DNA of 55,022 bases from Bacteroidales bacterium (GCA_021739985.1 JAIPAR010000002.1:1-55022); one strand, 5' to 3'. Shown: positions 20,001 to 31,800, counted from the stretch's first letter. The notes: generated by a model from the sequence alone, not told the origin. Numbers and translations: made by a program.

Positions 20001-22819
20001 CTTTGACTCTTGCCGGAGGAACACTTCCTTATACCTATGCTTGGAGTAATGGCGCAGACGCTGCTACTAATTCCAACCTGGTTGATGGTTCTTATACCGT
20101 AACAGTTACTGATGCTCACAATTGTACAGTAACCGGTACATATACAATTACCGAACCTGCTGATTATACTTTTGTTGGAAGTACAACTACCAATGTTTCT
20201 TGCAATGGAGTAAATGATGGTGCAATTAATCTATCTATTCAAGGGGGTACTGGAATTATCGGATCTTTTGGATGGTCAAATTTAGAAACTACCGAAGACC
20301 TTGCTAATCTTATTGCTGGTACTTATACGGTTACTTTTGATGATGCTAATGGTTGCGATGGTACCACAGAATTCACGATAACTGAACCAGATGAGTTAGA
20401 AGTTTCGTTAATTAAAACAGACATCACCTGTAATAATTATAATGATGGTACTATTAATGCTACTATCGTTGGTGGAACTGAGCCTTACATTATCAAATGG
20501 AATAATATTCTTTCACCAGAAGATTTAATGGGTCTTGCTGCTGGTGTTTATGATATTGAGATAGTAGATGCTCATTCTTGTGTAGCAACAGCTTCAATTA
20601 CTATTAATAATCCTGCTGCCATTCTGTTAAGTGCAGATATCACTCCGGTGGCATGTTTCCAAGGTAATACTGGTGAAATCGAAATTACAGTTACAAATGG
20701 TGTTGGCCAATTAACTTATGCATGGACTGGCTCCGCTTCAACTTCTGCTATTGCAGAAAATCTTGAAGATGGAACTTATGCTGTTACTGTTACTGATGCT
20801 GGTAATTGTTTCGCTTCATTGGAAGGTTTAATCGTAGTTGAACCTACGCAGCTTACTTCATCTGTTCAAGTAATTGAAGAACAGTGTGTGAATTCAAATG
20901 ATGGGATGGCATTAGTTACAGGTTTAGGTGGTAATGATTCCCAAAATTATACTTACGTATGGAGCATGATTGGTGCTGGCACAACTGATACCGAATCAGG
21001 TATCGAGCCTGGTACTTATTCGGTTACGGTTAGTGATTACAAAGGATGTACATCAGCTAGTGTGTTTACGATTGATGCTGCTGTTCCAATGTCACTATCT
21101 TTAACTGCTATTGATGCTAGTTGTGAAAATAATACCACAGGTAGTGTAAGTGTACTTGCAACTGGTGGAACAGAAGTTTTTGACTATGAATGGTCAAATG
21201 GCTCTTTGCTTGGTAGTACAGGTGCTGTTGGTACAGGTACTTATTTTGTTACCGTTACAGACGGAAATGGTTGTACGGCAACTGGTTCTAAAACTGTCGA
21301 GGCTGATTTCTACTTCAACTTTGATAACGCTGTAAGTTCACCGGTTAGCTGTAATCAGGATGCTGATGGTAGCATTTTAGTTAATTTTGATAACTCACAG
21401 GCAGAGCATTATAGCTTCCAGTGGTATAATGCAAATCACATCGCTATTGGTGGAATTATCAATAATGCATTCACCACTACACTTGCCAATCAGGCAGCTG
21501 GAGACTATTTCCTGGTTGTTACAGCTTATCCTGCAAATGCTTGTTCAAAAGAGTATTCTTTCTCTATTACGGAACCTGACGAATTGTTAATCAGTAATTA
21601 TAATATTACAGATGCAAATTGTTATAAAACCAGTGATGGAGCAATTGATATCACAGTAACAGGAGGAAATGGAGGAAATACTTACAAGTGGATTAAAGGA
21701 GCGAATTTTATTGGAACAAATCAGGACATTACCGGCTTAAGAGCTGCTAATTACCAAGTTATTGTTACCGATAGTAAAGGTTGTTCAGTTATTGGACAGG
21801 CTGTCGTAGGGCAACCTGACTTCCTGACAACTTCATTTGCCAATACAAATGTTAGTTGTTTCAATGCTGGTAATGGTTTAATTAATCTTTCCGTAATTGG
21901 CGGGACCGCTCCATTTACTTATGCTTGGGGTGGTGGAATCACAACGGAAGATCGTTCAAATCTTGCACCGGGTGCATATAATGTGGTAGTAACTGACATC
22001 AATGGTTGTACAACTGCAAATACGATAACAATTACTCAACCTGCTATTTTAGCTGTAACGGATATTAGTCAATCAATTGAAAATTGTGACGAGGTCACTT
22101 TACAAGCTGATGTTACAGGTGGTACTTTACCTTATTATTTTAGTTGGGCAGATAATAATGCCTATGCACCTTTGTTAAGTCAAAATGAAACCATGTTTAC
22201 TGACAATGAAGATGTCTATTACCTGAAAGTCGTTGACGGTAATGGTTGCGTGATTGAGTCCACAGAAATTGTTGATTTGCCAACTCATATTGGTGTAAAC
22301 ATTACTCAAACACACAACAACATTAGTAATGTTTATGGAGCTATTGCAAATGTTACTAATGGAGCTGGAGGAACAACCTATTCTTGGAATACAGGTTCAA
22401 CGCTATCTGTCATTGCAAACCTAAATGTAGGATCAACTTATACTGTAACGGTTACAGATATGAATGGTTGTGAAGACACTGATGACATACAGATTGTTGC
22501 TGTCATGATTACTGATAATACCAATACTCCTGATCAAGATGTTACCTATTTAGAAGGTAATGATTTAATTTTGACAAATGTGGTGGTTTATCCTAACCCA
22601 AGTGCGAACGGAATATTTACCGTTCAAGTTGATCAGATAGATTTATCACATAGCTTCATCAATGTTGTTGATGCACTAGGAAGAATTGTATCTGCTTCTA
22701 TTACTTCTAAGAACTCTCAGGTAGAAATAAGTATTCCAGCAACTGTTGGTGTATATTACCTGCATATTATTACTGAGTCGAATGCTTTGATTACTAAACA
22801 GTTAATCATTAGCGAATAG
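14087..22819 (+). CDS. Giant SprB-repeat secreted protein (2910 aa) with C-terminal T9SS type A-like sorting domain
   Basis: N-terminal signal region; ~30 repeats of the form ITHVxCNGxxDGxIxLxVxGGTxPYxYxWSNGxxTxDLxxLxAGTYTVTVTDxxxCTxTxxxxIxxP (SprB repeat); C-terminal VVYPNPSANGIFTVQVD…GRIVSASI…VGVYYLHIITESNALITKQLIISE. Confidence 0.93.
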   Translation: MRNSTNLVQLPSGNVVFSKVKWVGLMLSLFTLLMINFNSSLAQQCGVSVTFQTSDFNGSDVTCFGATDGSVKALPIGGATFQYQYAWASNTAIPNPGNSQVWYNLSAGTYTVTVTDINMCTAVGTVTLTNPAALSITGVTHQDVTCNGEEDGSISVTGVTGGMMDVNQTYYYYWYLTGNTDVFIPGTGNSTSISNLSGDSYKIVVVDANNCQDSEIIDVFEAEGMTKTGGAITHPSCFNYEDGEIANVIMDGGVLPYSYQWYKNGNILVNETTEGISNIGDGTYTLEVTDHDGCSKSYTFNVIEPAAITANVVLVDAISCNGTNDGSLTVDILPVGGIYDIIWSGLNVNGNTNLTISNLVPGTYSVQVQDNNGCPATGSASGDPSLPGTWTYVNTGINHTFYLAAADYGMIGGTHQISAGDYLGAFVGNLCVGYAVVGADNTVLTAWANDSETGGKDGFDNGDVVEFRLFRPLVDEFVMDNATFEVIPGTVSNGTFYEEGASVLNGLSFQDVYPTSSIAMTLTQPSVLMGSAVPTHVSCNGDEDGSINLTVSGGTSPYTFVWSLNGLVTEDISDLDAGNYIVTITDHNNCETTANATITQPAILSFNGSATITDVACHGLSTGIIQAPAIAGGTSPYTYLWSNAATTSSVTGLNAGTYDLTITDAHNCTITDSYDVNQPAAALAASGITTNINCFGDLSGGINLSVTGGTAPYSFAWSNVAITEDLSNVAAGSYTVTVSDDHSCTTVETFLLTQPVAALSFTNITLSEYNGYGVECPGDDNGSISVSVTGGSEPYNYSWSTGSTLNNINTLSANVSYVLTVTDNKGCTLTTSQTLTEPDALSFTNVNENVHCVNGSNGLINLTVYNGVTPYTYSWSNGQQTQDISLLVAGNYSVTVSDANDCQHVENYTITEPLAISITEDFSDYNGYNVQCNGGDNGEIELTVLGGTAPYFYGWSHDVNATTALVTDLEAGSYTVTVTDAFGCTATEIYTLDEPTAMVVQVTPSPALCNGDDNGSILVNIANAIGDVTITWNGGGPVTIDELNNDSYGILGLSAGTYTVTVQDENTCSAGSAVAATPTGWDYVENTGADHQMIVPVGGLFEIAPGIPVQNGDYLGVFFDDNGDKVCGGFLIYDGVNNSFAVWGDDIFTIEKDGFLEGEAFVWKIFRPFAGEFDAFVTYAPIGGSVFNTNLFETDGTSAITAMNSNIDYGEVNITTAVVSEPEVLEIVSMVAPLIQCHDEVTSITANVEGGTLPYTFTWSGDASITSAITNKIAGTYDVTVTDANACTAIAQKVVNNPDAIVFTIDTDDVLCYGDNTGSAVIATETGGYAPYTYTWEAGPATLAFGTYHVTLTDAQGCTEVETFNINQPDTLVTTAAITHVLCNTAATGQIVLTTIGGTAPYDYEWSVPGNTNTISNLVAGSYSVTVEDFQGCLNIHTIAITQPDPISISQFTISDYNGYGVKCNTSTEGFVNITPAGGVAPYSYEWSDGQTTQNAINLAGGLGVVYDVTITDHNSCTFTSQSYAITAPDALSADAIVTSSFNTNIGGPFNTSCNGLDGEAEVAANGGVGNYSYEWSNGDLTTEIDGLAGGTYTVTVTDANACTITDVITVTTPGPVNVEINHASDYNGFDVACYGGSNGGIQLDWDGGVGEFDIYWVNWGNNSNLNIANQTITVNTFPAGTFYAVIVDANGCAAQSSTITLDQPTEITLPNPAAFAPTCHNGNDAYIDITNITGGFSDGLHPYTASWFFPSNIPFSLGLVHTGLSPDITYTGQVTDGNNCSKLIYVTTPNISEIEVSNIAVTDVLCNGASTGEITADVIGGHGNYTFGTNFAGPYTANETTGLAAGTYTLYVRDAQNCTVNVPNIVVEENSLIVPTEAITHVACNGEANGAITITTLGGIAPYSYIWAAPVNSTNSDIAGLIAGDYTVTITDSESCERSFTYTVTEPDVLEITAAIEIDANCYNAATGQVALTLAGGTLPYTYAWSNGADAATNSNLVDGSYTVTVTDAHNCTVTGTYTITEPADYTFVGSTTTNVSCNGVNDGAINLSIQGGTGIIGSFGWSNLETTEDLANLIAGTYTVTFDDANGCDGTTEFTITEPDELEVSLIKTDITCNNYNDGTINATIVGGTEPYIIKWNNILSPEDLMGLAAGVYDIEIVDAHSCVATASITINNPAAILLSADITPVACFQGNTGEIEITVTNGVGQLTYAWTGSASTSAIAENLEDGTYAVTVTDAGNCFASLEGLIVVEPTQLTSSVQVIEEQCVNSNDGMALVTGLGGNDSQNYTYVWSMIGAGTTDTESGIEPGTYSVTVSDYKGCTSASVFTIDAAVPMSLSLTAIDASCENNTTGSVSVLATGGTEVFDYEWSNGSLLGSTGAVGTGTYFVTVTDGNGCTATGSKTVEADFYFNFDNAVSSPVSCNQDADGSILVNFDNSQAEHYSFQWYNANHIAIGGIINNAFTTTLANQAAGDYFLVVTAYPANACSKEYSFSITEPDELLISNYNITDANCYKTSDGAIDITVTGGNGGNTYKWIKGANFIGTNQDITGLRAANYQVIVTDSKGCSVIGQAVVGQPDFLTTSFANTNVSCFNAGNGLINLSVIGGTAPFTYAWGGGITTEDRSNLAPGAYNVVVTDINGCTTANTITITQPAILAVTDISQSIENCDEVTLQADVTGGTLPYYFSWADNNAYAPLLSQNETMFTDNEDVYYLKVVDGNGCVIESTEIVDLPTHIGVNITQTHNNISNVYGAIANVTNGAGGTTYSWNTGSTLSVIANLNVGSTYTVTVTDMNGCEDTDDIQIVAVMITDNTNTPDQDVTYLEGNDLILTNVVVYPNPSANGIFTVQVDQIDLSHSFINVVDALGRIVSASITSKNSQVEISIPATVGVYYLHIITESNALITKQLIISE
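15248..15613 (+). other. Nested ~120-aa module, copy 1, inside a SprB repeat
   Basis: GTWTYVNTGINHTFYL…ISAGDYLGAFVGNLCVGYAVVGADNTVLTAWANDSETGGKDGFDNGDVVEFRLFRP… shares its motif order with copies 2 and 3. Confidence 0.75.
17324..17706 (+). other. Nested ~120-aa module, copy 2, inside a SprB repeat
   Basis: GWDYVENTGADHQMIVP…VQNGDYLGVFFDDNGDKVCGGFLIYDGVNNSFAVWGDDIFTIEKDGFLEGEAFVWKIFRP…. Confidence 0.75.
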
Positions 22820-22830
22820 CAAACTAATAT

Positions 22831-22860
22831 TAATCGGATGGTGGTAACACCATCCGATTA
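22831..22860 (+). other. Intercistronic perfect hairpin between the two giant genes
   Basis: taatcggatggtg-gtaa-caccatccgatta: 13-bp perfect stem, GTAA (GNRA-type) loop, no following T-run. Confidence 0.85.
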
Positions 22861-22883
22861 TTAAATAAATAAATATTAGCCAT

Positions 22884-25800
22884 ATGAAAAAGTACTACAT
22901 CTTATTGTCACTTTTTATTTCGGTAGCATTAAGTTCTTTTGGACAACAAGTTTTGTTACAGGAGAATTTTAATAGTGCTGCAGCTATACCTGCTGGTTGG
23001 GAGACCATCTTAAACGATGGGACTGGTAATCCTTCGGAATGGGAGGTTGGAAGTAATCTCAGTTCAGCCTCTTTTGTTATTCCTGCTAATGATGGAAATT
23101 ATGCGGTATCTAATGATAATGCTTGTTCCTGTAGTTTATTGGCAGATAAAATAATCACTCCGAGTATTAATTTCACTGGAGTAACCGGCGCATTCCTTCG
23201 ATTTAAATCTTTTTTACCAAGTCAATTATATCCTAGTGATTCAAAAGGATTTATTTTCTTAGTTGATGCTGGTAATAATTTTATATTCGTAGATGAAATC
23301 AATACAAATGTTTCCTGGACTACTACAGAGATTCCTCTGACTGCAGCAAATGGAAATATGCGAATTGCTTTTGTACATTCGGATTCCCTGGCCCTTGCAG
23401 ATTTTGGAGGCTGGGCCATTGATGATGTTCAAGTTTTAGTTCCATATTCTCATGATTTAACTATCACCTCACTTATCTCACCTGTTTCAGGATGTATGAC
23501 AAATAGTGAAGCTCTTGCCATTAGCATTAAAAATGTGGGTACACAAATAGCTAACAATTTTTCAGTAAATTATATTCTCAACGGGGGCACTCCGGTTAAT
23601 CATAATTTTACAAATCTTGGTTTAGCTAGCGGGCAGGTACATAATTATACTTTTTTGGATCCTGTTAATCTGAATGGTGGTGCAGCTAATAATATTGTTG
23701 TTTCAGTTGTTTGGGCCAATGATTTAAATGTTTCCAATAATAGTCTCAGTTCTATTGTTAGTCGCGATTCTACTTTAACGGTAGGTACAATCGAAACATT
23801 TAATGGAAACACAAGTTATATGTATGATGTTGAAGCGAATGCGAAAGCTACAGCTTCATTATCAAATAGTCAGGCCGTTTTAGGTGGCATAAATGCACCA
23901 GGATGGACGGGTGGAGTTGGAAATACAACTGCAGCGAATGCATGGAATGATAATTCTGCGTTTCATTCATCTGTCGTACTAGCTTGTAATGGTGGTCAGG
24001 TTCCGCAAATCAATAAAAGTTTAGAATTAAGCTTTGATTTACGTCAGGAGACTGGTTCATCTGTTTTATACAATTGGTTTGGTGTATTTGTCAACAATGT
24101 ACAAATTGCTGATCAAAATGGTGTGTTAAATTTTAACCCTTTAACACAAAATGCTGATATTTTCGTTACACGAACTTTTAATCTATCCGCATTTAAAAAT
24201 ACCGCATTTACTTTAGAATTACGTGCCAGTACTAAAAATTCAACTGATAAAGTATTCATTGACAATATTATAGTTAATGAAAGAAATGAGTTTGATGCCG
24301 GCGTTGTTTCCATTTTGTCACCTGAATCAAATTGTGGTTTGACTGCTACTCAAAATTTGCAGTTGACAATCAAAAATTATGGACTGACGTCGCTTATCAA
24401 TGTGCCGATTTATTATCAAGTAGATAATGGTACAGCTCAACTTGCTGGTATTTATGCTGGTCCTTTAGCAATAGGTGCAACTAGTTCAACAATTACTTTT
24501 AACAATTTACCGATGAGTGCGTTGGCAAACGCAGGTTCACATACGTTAAAAGTATATACTTTTGTTTCTGGAGACAATCTAAATAGTTCGAATGATTATC
24601 AAATAATTAATTTGATTAATCAGCCTGAAATTGCAATTTTCCCTTATGAAGAAGACTTTGAAGGAAATTCAAACTGGTCCTTCTCCGGTACGAATTCTAG
24701 CTGGGAGATTGGTATCCCTGCAGGTGTCGAGATTACTCCAACGGTTGCAGGCTCTAAGGCTTTAATTACAAATGCTGACGGTAATTATAATTATAATGAA
24801 GTTTCTTATGCTACTTCACCTTGCTTTGACTTTACTTCATTATCGAATGCATATATCGAATTTAGCCTAAATGTTCATTCAGATCCAGAGGATGATGGAG
24901 CTCAAATTCAATATTCTATTAACAATGGAGCATGGACATTATTGGGGACTGTTCCTGCACCTCCAAACCCAACAAATTGGTATTTTGATAATGTAACTTC
25001 TTTAGGAAATACCGGTGGATGGTCTGCTGAGACAAATGAATGGATAACAGCAAGTTATGATTTGGGCAATGCTCCATTTGCAAATGCTGCCAATGTACGC
25101 TTCCGCGTAAAATTTGCTTCTGATAATGATAATACGGGTCCATTAGGTAACGTAGATTATGATGGGATTGCAATTGATAATATTTATATTGGCGAATCTC
25201 AAGCAAACTTTGATTTGAAAGCAAATGGCATTACTGCTCCATCATCAGGTAGTAACTTAAGCAATTCGGAAAGTATATCAGTTTTGGTTACGAATACTGG
25301 TCTCCAAGCAATTACTTCCTTTAATGTTTCTTATCAGGTAAATGCATTACCTGTTGTTACAGAAACATTTAACCAAGCCATAGCTTCAGGGGCTAGTGCA
25401 ACTGTAACATTTTCTACAGGAGCTGATTTCTCTACTGTTGGCACTTATACTATTACAGCAACGGTTGATTTAGCTGCTGATGGAAATGTTACAAATAATT
25501 CAACTAGCTCAACAATCATTAATGAATTATTAGTTAATACCTATCCTTATACAGAGAATTTTGATGGACTGAATCACCAATGGGTATCTGGAGGTGTATT
25601 TAGTAGTTGGCAACTCGTAGTACCAACAGGTACATCGGTAGTTGGTGATCCATTAACAAGCCCTGCTACAGATTTAGTATGGGTAACCAATGCTAATGCT
25701 GGTGGGTATTATAATTCGGAAAATAGTTATGTTCAAAGTCCAGAATTCGATTTCACGAATTTAATAGAGCCCGCTGTATCTATGCGTATTTCGTACAATA

Positions 25801-28800
25801 CGGAACCAGATAGTGATGGCGCAAGACTGGAAATATCAACTGATGGAGGGATTACTTTCTCTGCTGTTGGTGTTCTGGCAACGCCTCCCAATGTTGAAAA
25901 CTGGTATGTAAACCCGGTGGATGCTTTTGGTGGAGCCGCAGGATGGACTGGAACAAGATCATGGGTTAATGCTACTCAGGATTTAACTGCTTTTGCCGGT
26001 CAAGCCAGCGTTATTTTCCGCGTGTATTTTAAAGCAGACGCCAATGTTAGTGATGAAGGATTTGCTTTTGATGATTTTTCTGTAATTGAAGCAGCTCCGC
26101 ATGATTTGGCCGTAACAGCCTGGACCACGCAACCAACAGGTTGTGGTTTAACTAACGCTGAGGCTATTACAATAACTGTTCAGAATAATGGTGTGTTTGC
26201 AGAAACTGAGTTTGATGCAACATATACTATTGACTTGGATGGAAATTTGGTCACTGTTACTGAAACGGTAAGTGGAATTAACCTGGCTCCAAATACCAGC
26301 ATGAACTATACTTTCCAACAGCTTGCAAATTTTGATGCAACCGGAAGTTATGTCTGCTCTGCTACGGTTACTATACCTAATGATGCAAGTGCCGGAAACA
26401 ATACGGTTAACGAGATTATCAACAGCTTTGATGTGATTTCAACTTTCCCGGCTGTTTATACATTTGAAACTTCAGATGGAGGTTGGTTCACAGGTGGTAC
26501 GAATAGCTCTTTTGAGTTAGGTGTGCCTGCTGCAGGTAACACTGTTATCAATGCAGCTGCTGAAGGTGCTAAAGCGTGGGTTTCAAATTTAGATGGTAGT
26601 CATAATGCTAGTGAAAATTCATACCTAGAAAGTCAGTGCTATAACTTCTCCGGCATCTTAGTTCCTGCTATTAGTTTCGATTACATTATTAATACTGAGA
26701 TTTTCAATGGAACTATTGCTTTTGATGGTGCTCGTCTGGAAGTTTCTATCGATGGTGGTACAACATGGTCAGTTGTTGGAAATGTAAATGATACAACAAA
26801 TTGGTATAATTATGCCACTATTAGTAATTTTAACGAAACTCAAGGTTGGGCGGGAACAACAGCATCTTGGACTCACACTACTTATCAGTTAGATAATTTA
26901 GCGAATGCTCCAAGTGTTAAATTTAGATTTGCCTTCAAAACAGACGGATTTAACACCAGTCTATATGAAGGCTTTGGAGTTGATAATATCCGTATTTTTA
27001 ATGATATGCCAAATGATGTAGCTGTTACAGCTATAGCTAGTTTGGATAATTGTGAGTTCATCAATGATGTGGATGTGACAATAACTGTTAAGAATTTTGC
27101 TGTTGGTTATACCCATATGGCAGGAACTCAGATTCCAGTTTCTTTCACATTTGATGGAAATACGTATAATGAGAATCTTACTTTAGCCGCTAATTTAGCC
27201 CCTGGTGAAACAGTAAATTATACTTTTACTGCCACAATTGATATTCCAGCTGCTAATTCTTATGCTATAAGCGCTACAACCAATTTGCAATTTGATTTGG
27301 ATGGTGCCAACGATGAGTTTACTACTTCTTTCAATTCCTATGCTACTCCAATCCTGAGCGAAACGATTACGAATGTAACCTGTTTCGGTTTAATGGATGG
27401 TTCTATAGCTTTAGCAAACAATCCTGGATTCACCTATTTATGGAGTGTTAATGCAAATAGTGCTATCACCGAAGGAGTATCTAATCTAGCTGCCGGCAGC
27501 TATTTTGTTACTATAACAAGTGGCAATAATTGCGTTCTTGAAGCTGGTCCTATCCTTGTAACAGAACCTACGGAGCTTACTGCTTCTGGTGTTTACACAA
27601 ACGCCACTTGCAATGGAGCAAGTGATGGAAGTATTGATGTTACAATCAATGGTGGAACCTTGCCTTATTCAGCGATTTGGAATGCTGGAGCTTATACCAG
27701 CGAGGATTTAAGTGGTATTGGAGCAGGTGTTTATACGTTAGTTATTAGCGATGATAATTCTTGTACCGAAACATTGAGTTTCACGCTAATTGATGCAACT
27801 TCTCTTCCATTAACTGAGGCATTTGAAGGATTAGCTCTTCCTGCTGGTTGGGCTAGAAGCCAACATGCTTCTTCAGTTGGTTGGGAGTTTGGCACGAATA
27901 TCAATCATGCAACTTTGCCGTTCTTCGCTATTCCTGCACATACCGGATATGCTGCTGCTAACGACAATAAAAATGATGATTTTTCTGCTGCATTAAACCT
28001 TGCTACCGAAGATCGATTAATAACTCCACGGTTGGATCTCAGTGGGTACACTCATGTAAATCTGCAATTTGATGCTTTCTTTGAAGGATTTTCAGACATT
28101 GCAACTTTTGAGGTTACAATGAATGGAGGTACGTCTTGGAATACAGTATGGACATTAACTTCAAATTCAGCCTGGCAAGAAGATTTAAGTATCAATCTGG
28201 ATGCTTTCATTGATCATTGCGATGTTCAATTTGCATTTAAATACAATGATGGTGGCGAATGGGGAAATGGTTTTGCGATTGATAATGTATCAATTGTTGG
28301 AACAGTACAACCTCAGTTTGATTTGGCTGCAACAGCTATTATCGCACCTGCCGGAAATTCTTGTACATTTACTGCTAATGAGCCTGTTACTGTTAGTGTT
28401 TCGAACCTGGGAACTGATTTAGCAAGTGGCGCAAGCCTGGCTTTAGAAGTAAATGGTCAAACACTGGCTACTGAAGTACTCCCAAATATTAATAGCGGTG
28501 CTACTATAAATTACACCTTCTTAACCGGCTTTAACTTTGATGCTGCAGGCAGCTATGCTATTACTGCTTCGATTGTATGGGTTAATGATTTAGAGGCAGG
28601 AAACAATACCGTAAGTGGTAGCCTTGTTTCTTACCCAACCATTTCTTCTTTCCCATATATGGAAGATTTCAATGATGGTGATTTTGATGCATTTGCAGTT
28701 AGTAATGGAGCAGAGGCTTCAGCAAGTTTTGCGGGTGGTGCTTTAGTTTTTGCTGGTGGAAATCCTCTTATTGGATGGACTGGCGGAGCCAGTGCAACAG

Positions 28801-31800
28801 CATTAAATGCATGGAATGACAATACACTTCATCAGGCTGCTGGTACCAGCTATTGTACAATTGATGCTACGAACATGAGTAGCCTTGAATTATTGGTCGA
28901 TGTAAAACAAGTGTTTGCAAGTTCACCTACTAATTCATGGTTTAGAGTTTTGGTTAATGGGGCTGCTGTTACTGGCAATTATAACCCAATTACTGCCAAC
29001 GATTCATATCAAACAATTACTGTAGATTTAGATGCTTATCTGGCTGCTCCGTTTACATTGGAATTCCAGACTGCTAATAATACAGCTAATGATAAAGTCT
29101 ATCTGGAGAATATTCTGATTCGTGAAAAACAAGCGGATATTGCCTTAACTGGTATTAGTATTGGGAACCCTGTCTGTAGTTTTACGGCTAATGAAACAGT
29201 TAGCGTCACTTTAGTAAATGAAGGTGGCTTACCGTTAACCGGTTTTGATTTAGCTCTTGCTGTTAACGGATTTACGGTTGCAACTGAGACCTATTTAGGA
29301 ACAATAGCTGTAGGTGCATCTGCGACTTACAATTTTACTGATGTTGACTTATCTTCTCTTGGACAGATTGAATTAGTTGCAACCGCGACTCTCGCTGGAG
29401 ATATTGATAATCTAAATAATTTCAGTAACTTATCAATCTATAATACACCAGTTTATTCAAGTTATCCATTTATTGAAAATGAGTTAAACTTTGAAAACTA
29501 TTGGTTAGCAGGTGGTACTAATTCATCTTGGATTTTCACAAATGGTGTATGGGAGACTGGAGCTGGTGCTCTTAGCTATAATAATAATGAAAGTTCAGCA
29601 ATCACTTCACCTTGTTTTGATTTCACAAATCTTACCGATCCGGTTGTTCAATTTGATCTGAGCTATGTGACAGAAAACAATGTTGACTTTTTGAAATTTG
29701 AATACAGTGTTAATGGAGGTGCATGGACTACGCTTACCAATGCATTAGGTGCTACAAATTGGACCATTAGTTCAGGAACATTTGCTTTGCAAACCTTAAC
29801 TGCTAACACAGGCTTGGGAGGTAATTCATCTGTTAAGTTTAGAGTTTCAATTAATAGTGATGAGGCCGATACTTATACCGGAATTAGCTTTAGCAATTTC
29901 AGAATATTTGATATGCCAGATTTAACTATCACTAGCATTACACCTGCAACTGTTTGTTCAGATGCTGATTTCAATGTTTCGATGACTGTTAAAAATGCTG
30001 GTGATCAATTATTAGCATCTGGGACTTCGCTAACTTTAGCCTATACGATTAATGCGCAAACTACAACTGAAACCTTTACATTAGGAAGCGATTTGGCTGC
30101 CGGTGCTTCCACTTTATTTGTATTTACAAATTCAAGTGTTATCACTAATGTTAATCCATATGCAATTTCTGCTATCGTAACTACCAATTTCGATTATAAT
30201 ACTGCAAACAACACATTTAATGGTTCCGTGGACGTAATTCCTGCTCCAGTAATTGGTGCAGCTACGAATATTGGATTATGTGAAGGCAATTCAATTACAT
30301 TAACTGCAACGGGTGGTGTAACTTACGTATGGTCAGGCGGTGTTGTTCAGGGAGTTCCTTTCTTCCCAACTCAAACTACAACCTATACGGTTACAGTTAC
30401 AAACGCATTAGGTTGTCAGGCAACTTCAGAGGTATTGGTAGAAGTTCATCCATTACCAGTGGCCAGCGCAGGTCCTGAACAATTTGTTTGTTCGGGCTCA
30501 ACAGCTGTTGTTACAGCAACAGGAGGTACAAATTACCAGTGGATAAATGGAGGTAATACTGCTTCATTCTCTTATGTGGTAAATAGTACAGAGACTTTTT
30601 CTGTAATTGTCAGCGATGCTAATGGATGTAGTGATTATGCTGTAGTTACTGTTAATGAATTGGATTTACCAATTGCAACAGTTTCCCTTGATGAAACAAT
30701 TTGTTTAGGAGAGGAAGCTACACTTATTGCTGGTGGAGGTAATTCTTACACATGGAGTTCAGGTGATAACACGGGAACGGCACTAGTGAGTCCTCTTGTG
30801 ACAACAACTTATACCGTTACTGTTTACAGTTTGGAGATGTGTGAAGACATTGAAACTGTTGATATTACAGTTATAAATCCTCCAGTAATTACAGTTGCAG
30901 ATGTAGCTGGAAATCATTGTTACCAAGGTACCGAAGGTAGTATCGATTTGACCGTAACAGGTTCAGCACCTATAACCTATACCTGGGAAAATAATGTTTC
31001 CACGACTAGTTCTGTCGATAACTTGCCAGCTGGAAATTATACTGTAACTATACAAGATTCGTATGGAACTCAGTGCCAGATTGTAGCTACCTACACAATT
31101 ACCCAGCCTAATGGGGCTGTAGTAGCAACTATCATTGATAATTCAGGTAATACTGGTTACGGAATTGGCTGTAACGGTGGAAATGATGGTTCATTGATAG
31201 CATTTGGAATGAATGGCACGGCACCCTTTGATTACGTATGGAATAATAGTGTGAACACTGCGATTAATCCTGGGTTAGAAGCAGGTTCTTATACTGTTAC
31301 TGTTACAGATTTTTATGGTTGTACAGCAACAAGTTCATACATGGTTACAGAACCTGATGCAATTAGTTCAACCATTAATGTAACTGATGTTACATGTAAT
31401 GGAGCACAAAATGGAGTAATTTCTGTTTCTACCTTAGGTGGAGTTCAACCTTATACATATACTTGGGGTCCATCGAATACAATTACTGCAACTGGTACTC
31501 TTTCTAACTTAAGCGGTGGTGCCTACACAGTATTGGTAACTGACGCAAATGGTTGCACCTGGACTGGAGCCACTAATGTATTTGAACCAACAGCATTATC
31601 TTATAACACTGTATTACAATCAAGCTATAATGGTTATGGCATTAGCTGTCCTGGTGGCAATAATGGCTATATTGAGGTTGAAGGTATTGGCGGTAATGGG
31701 AATTATAGTTTCAATTGGAGTCAAGGTGCAACTTCAGCATCACTTACTAATCTGACTGCTGGAACTTATACTGTTACCATTACAGATGCGAAAGACTGTT

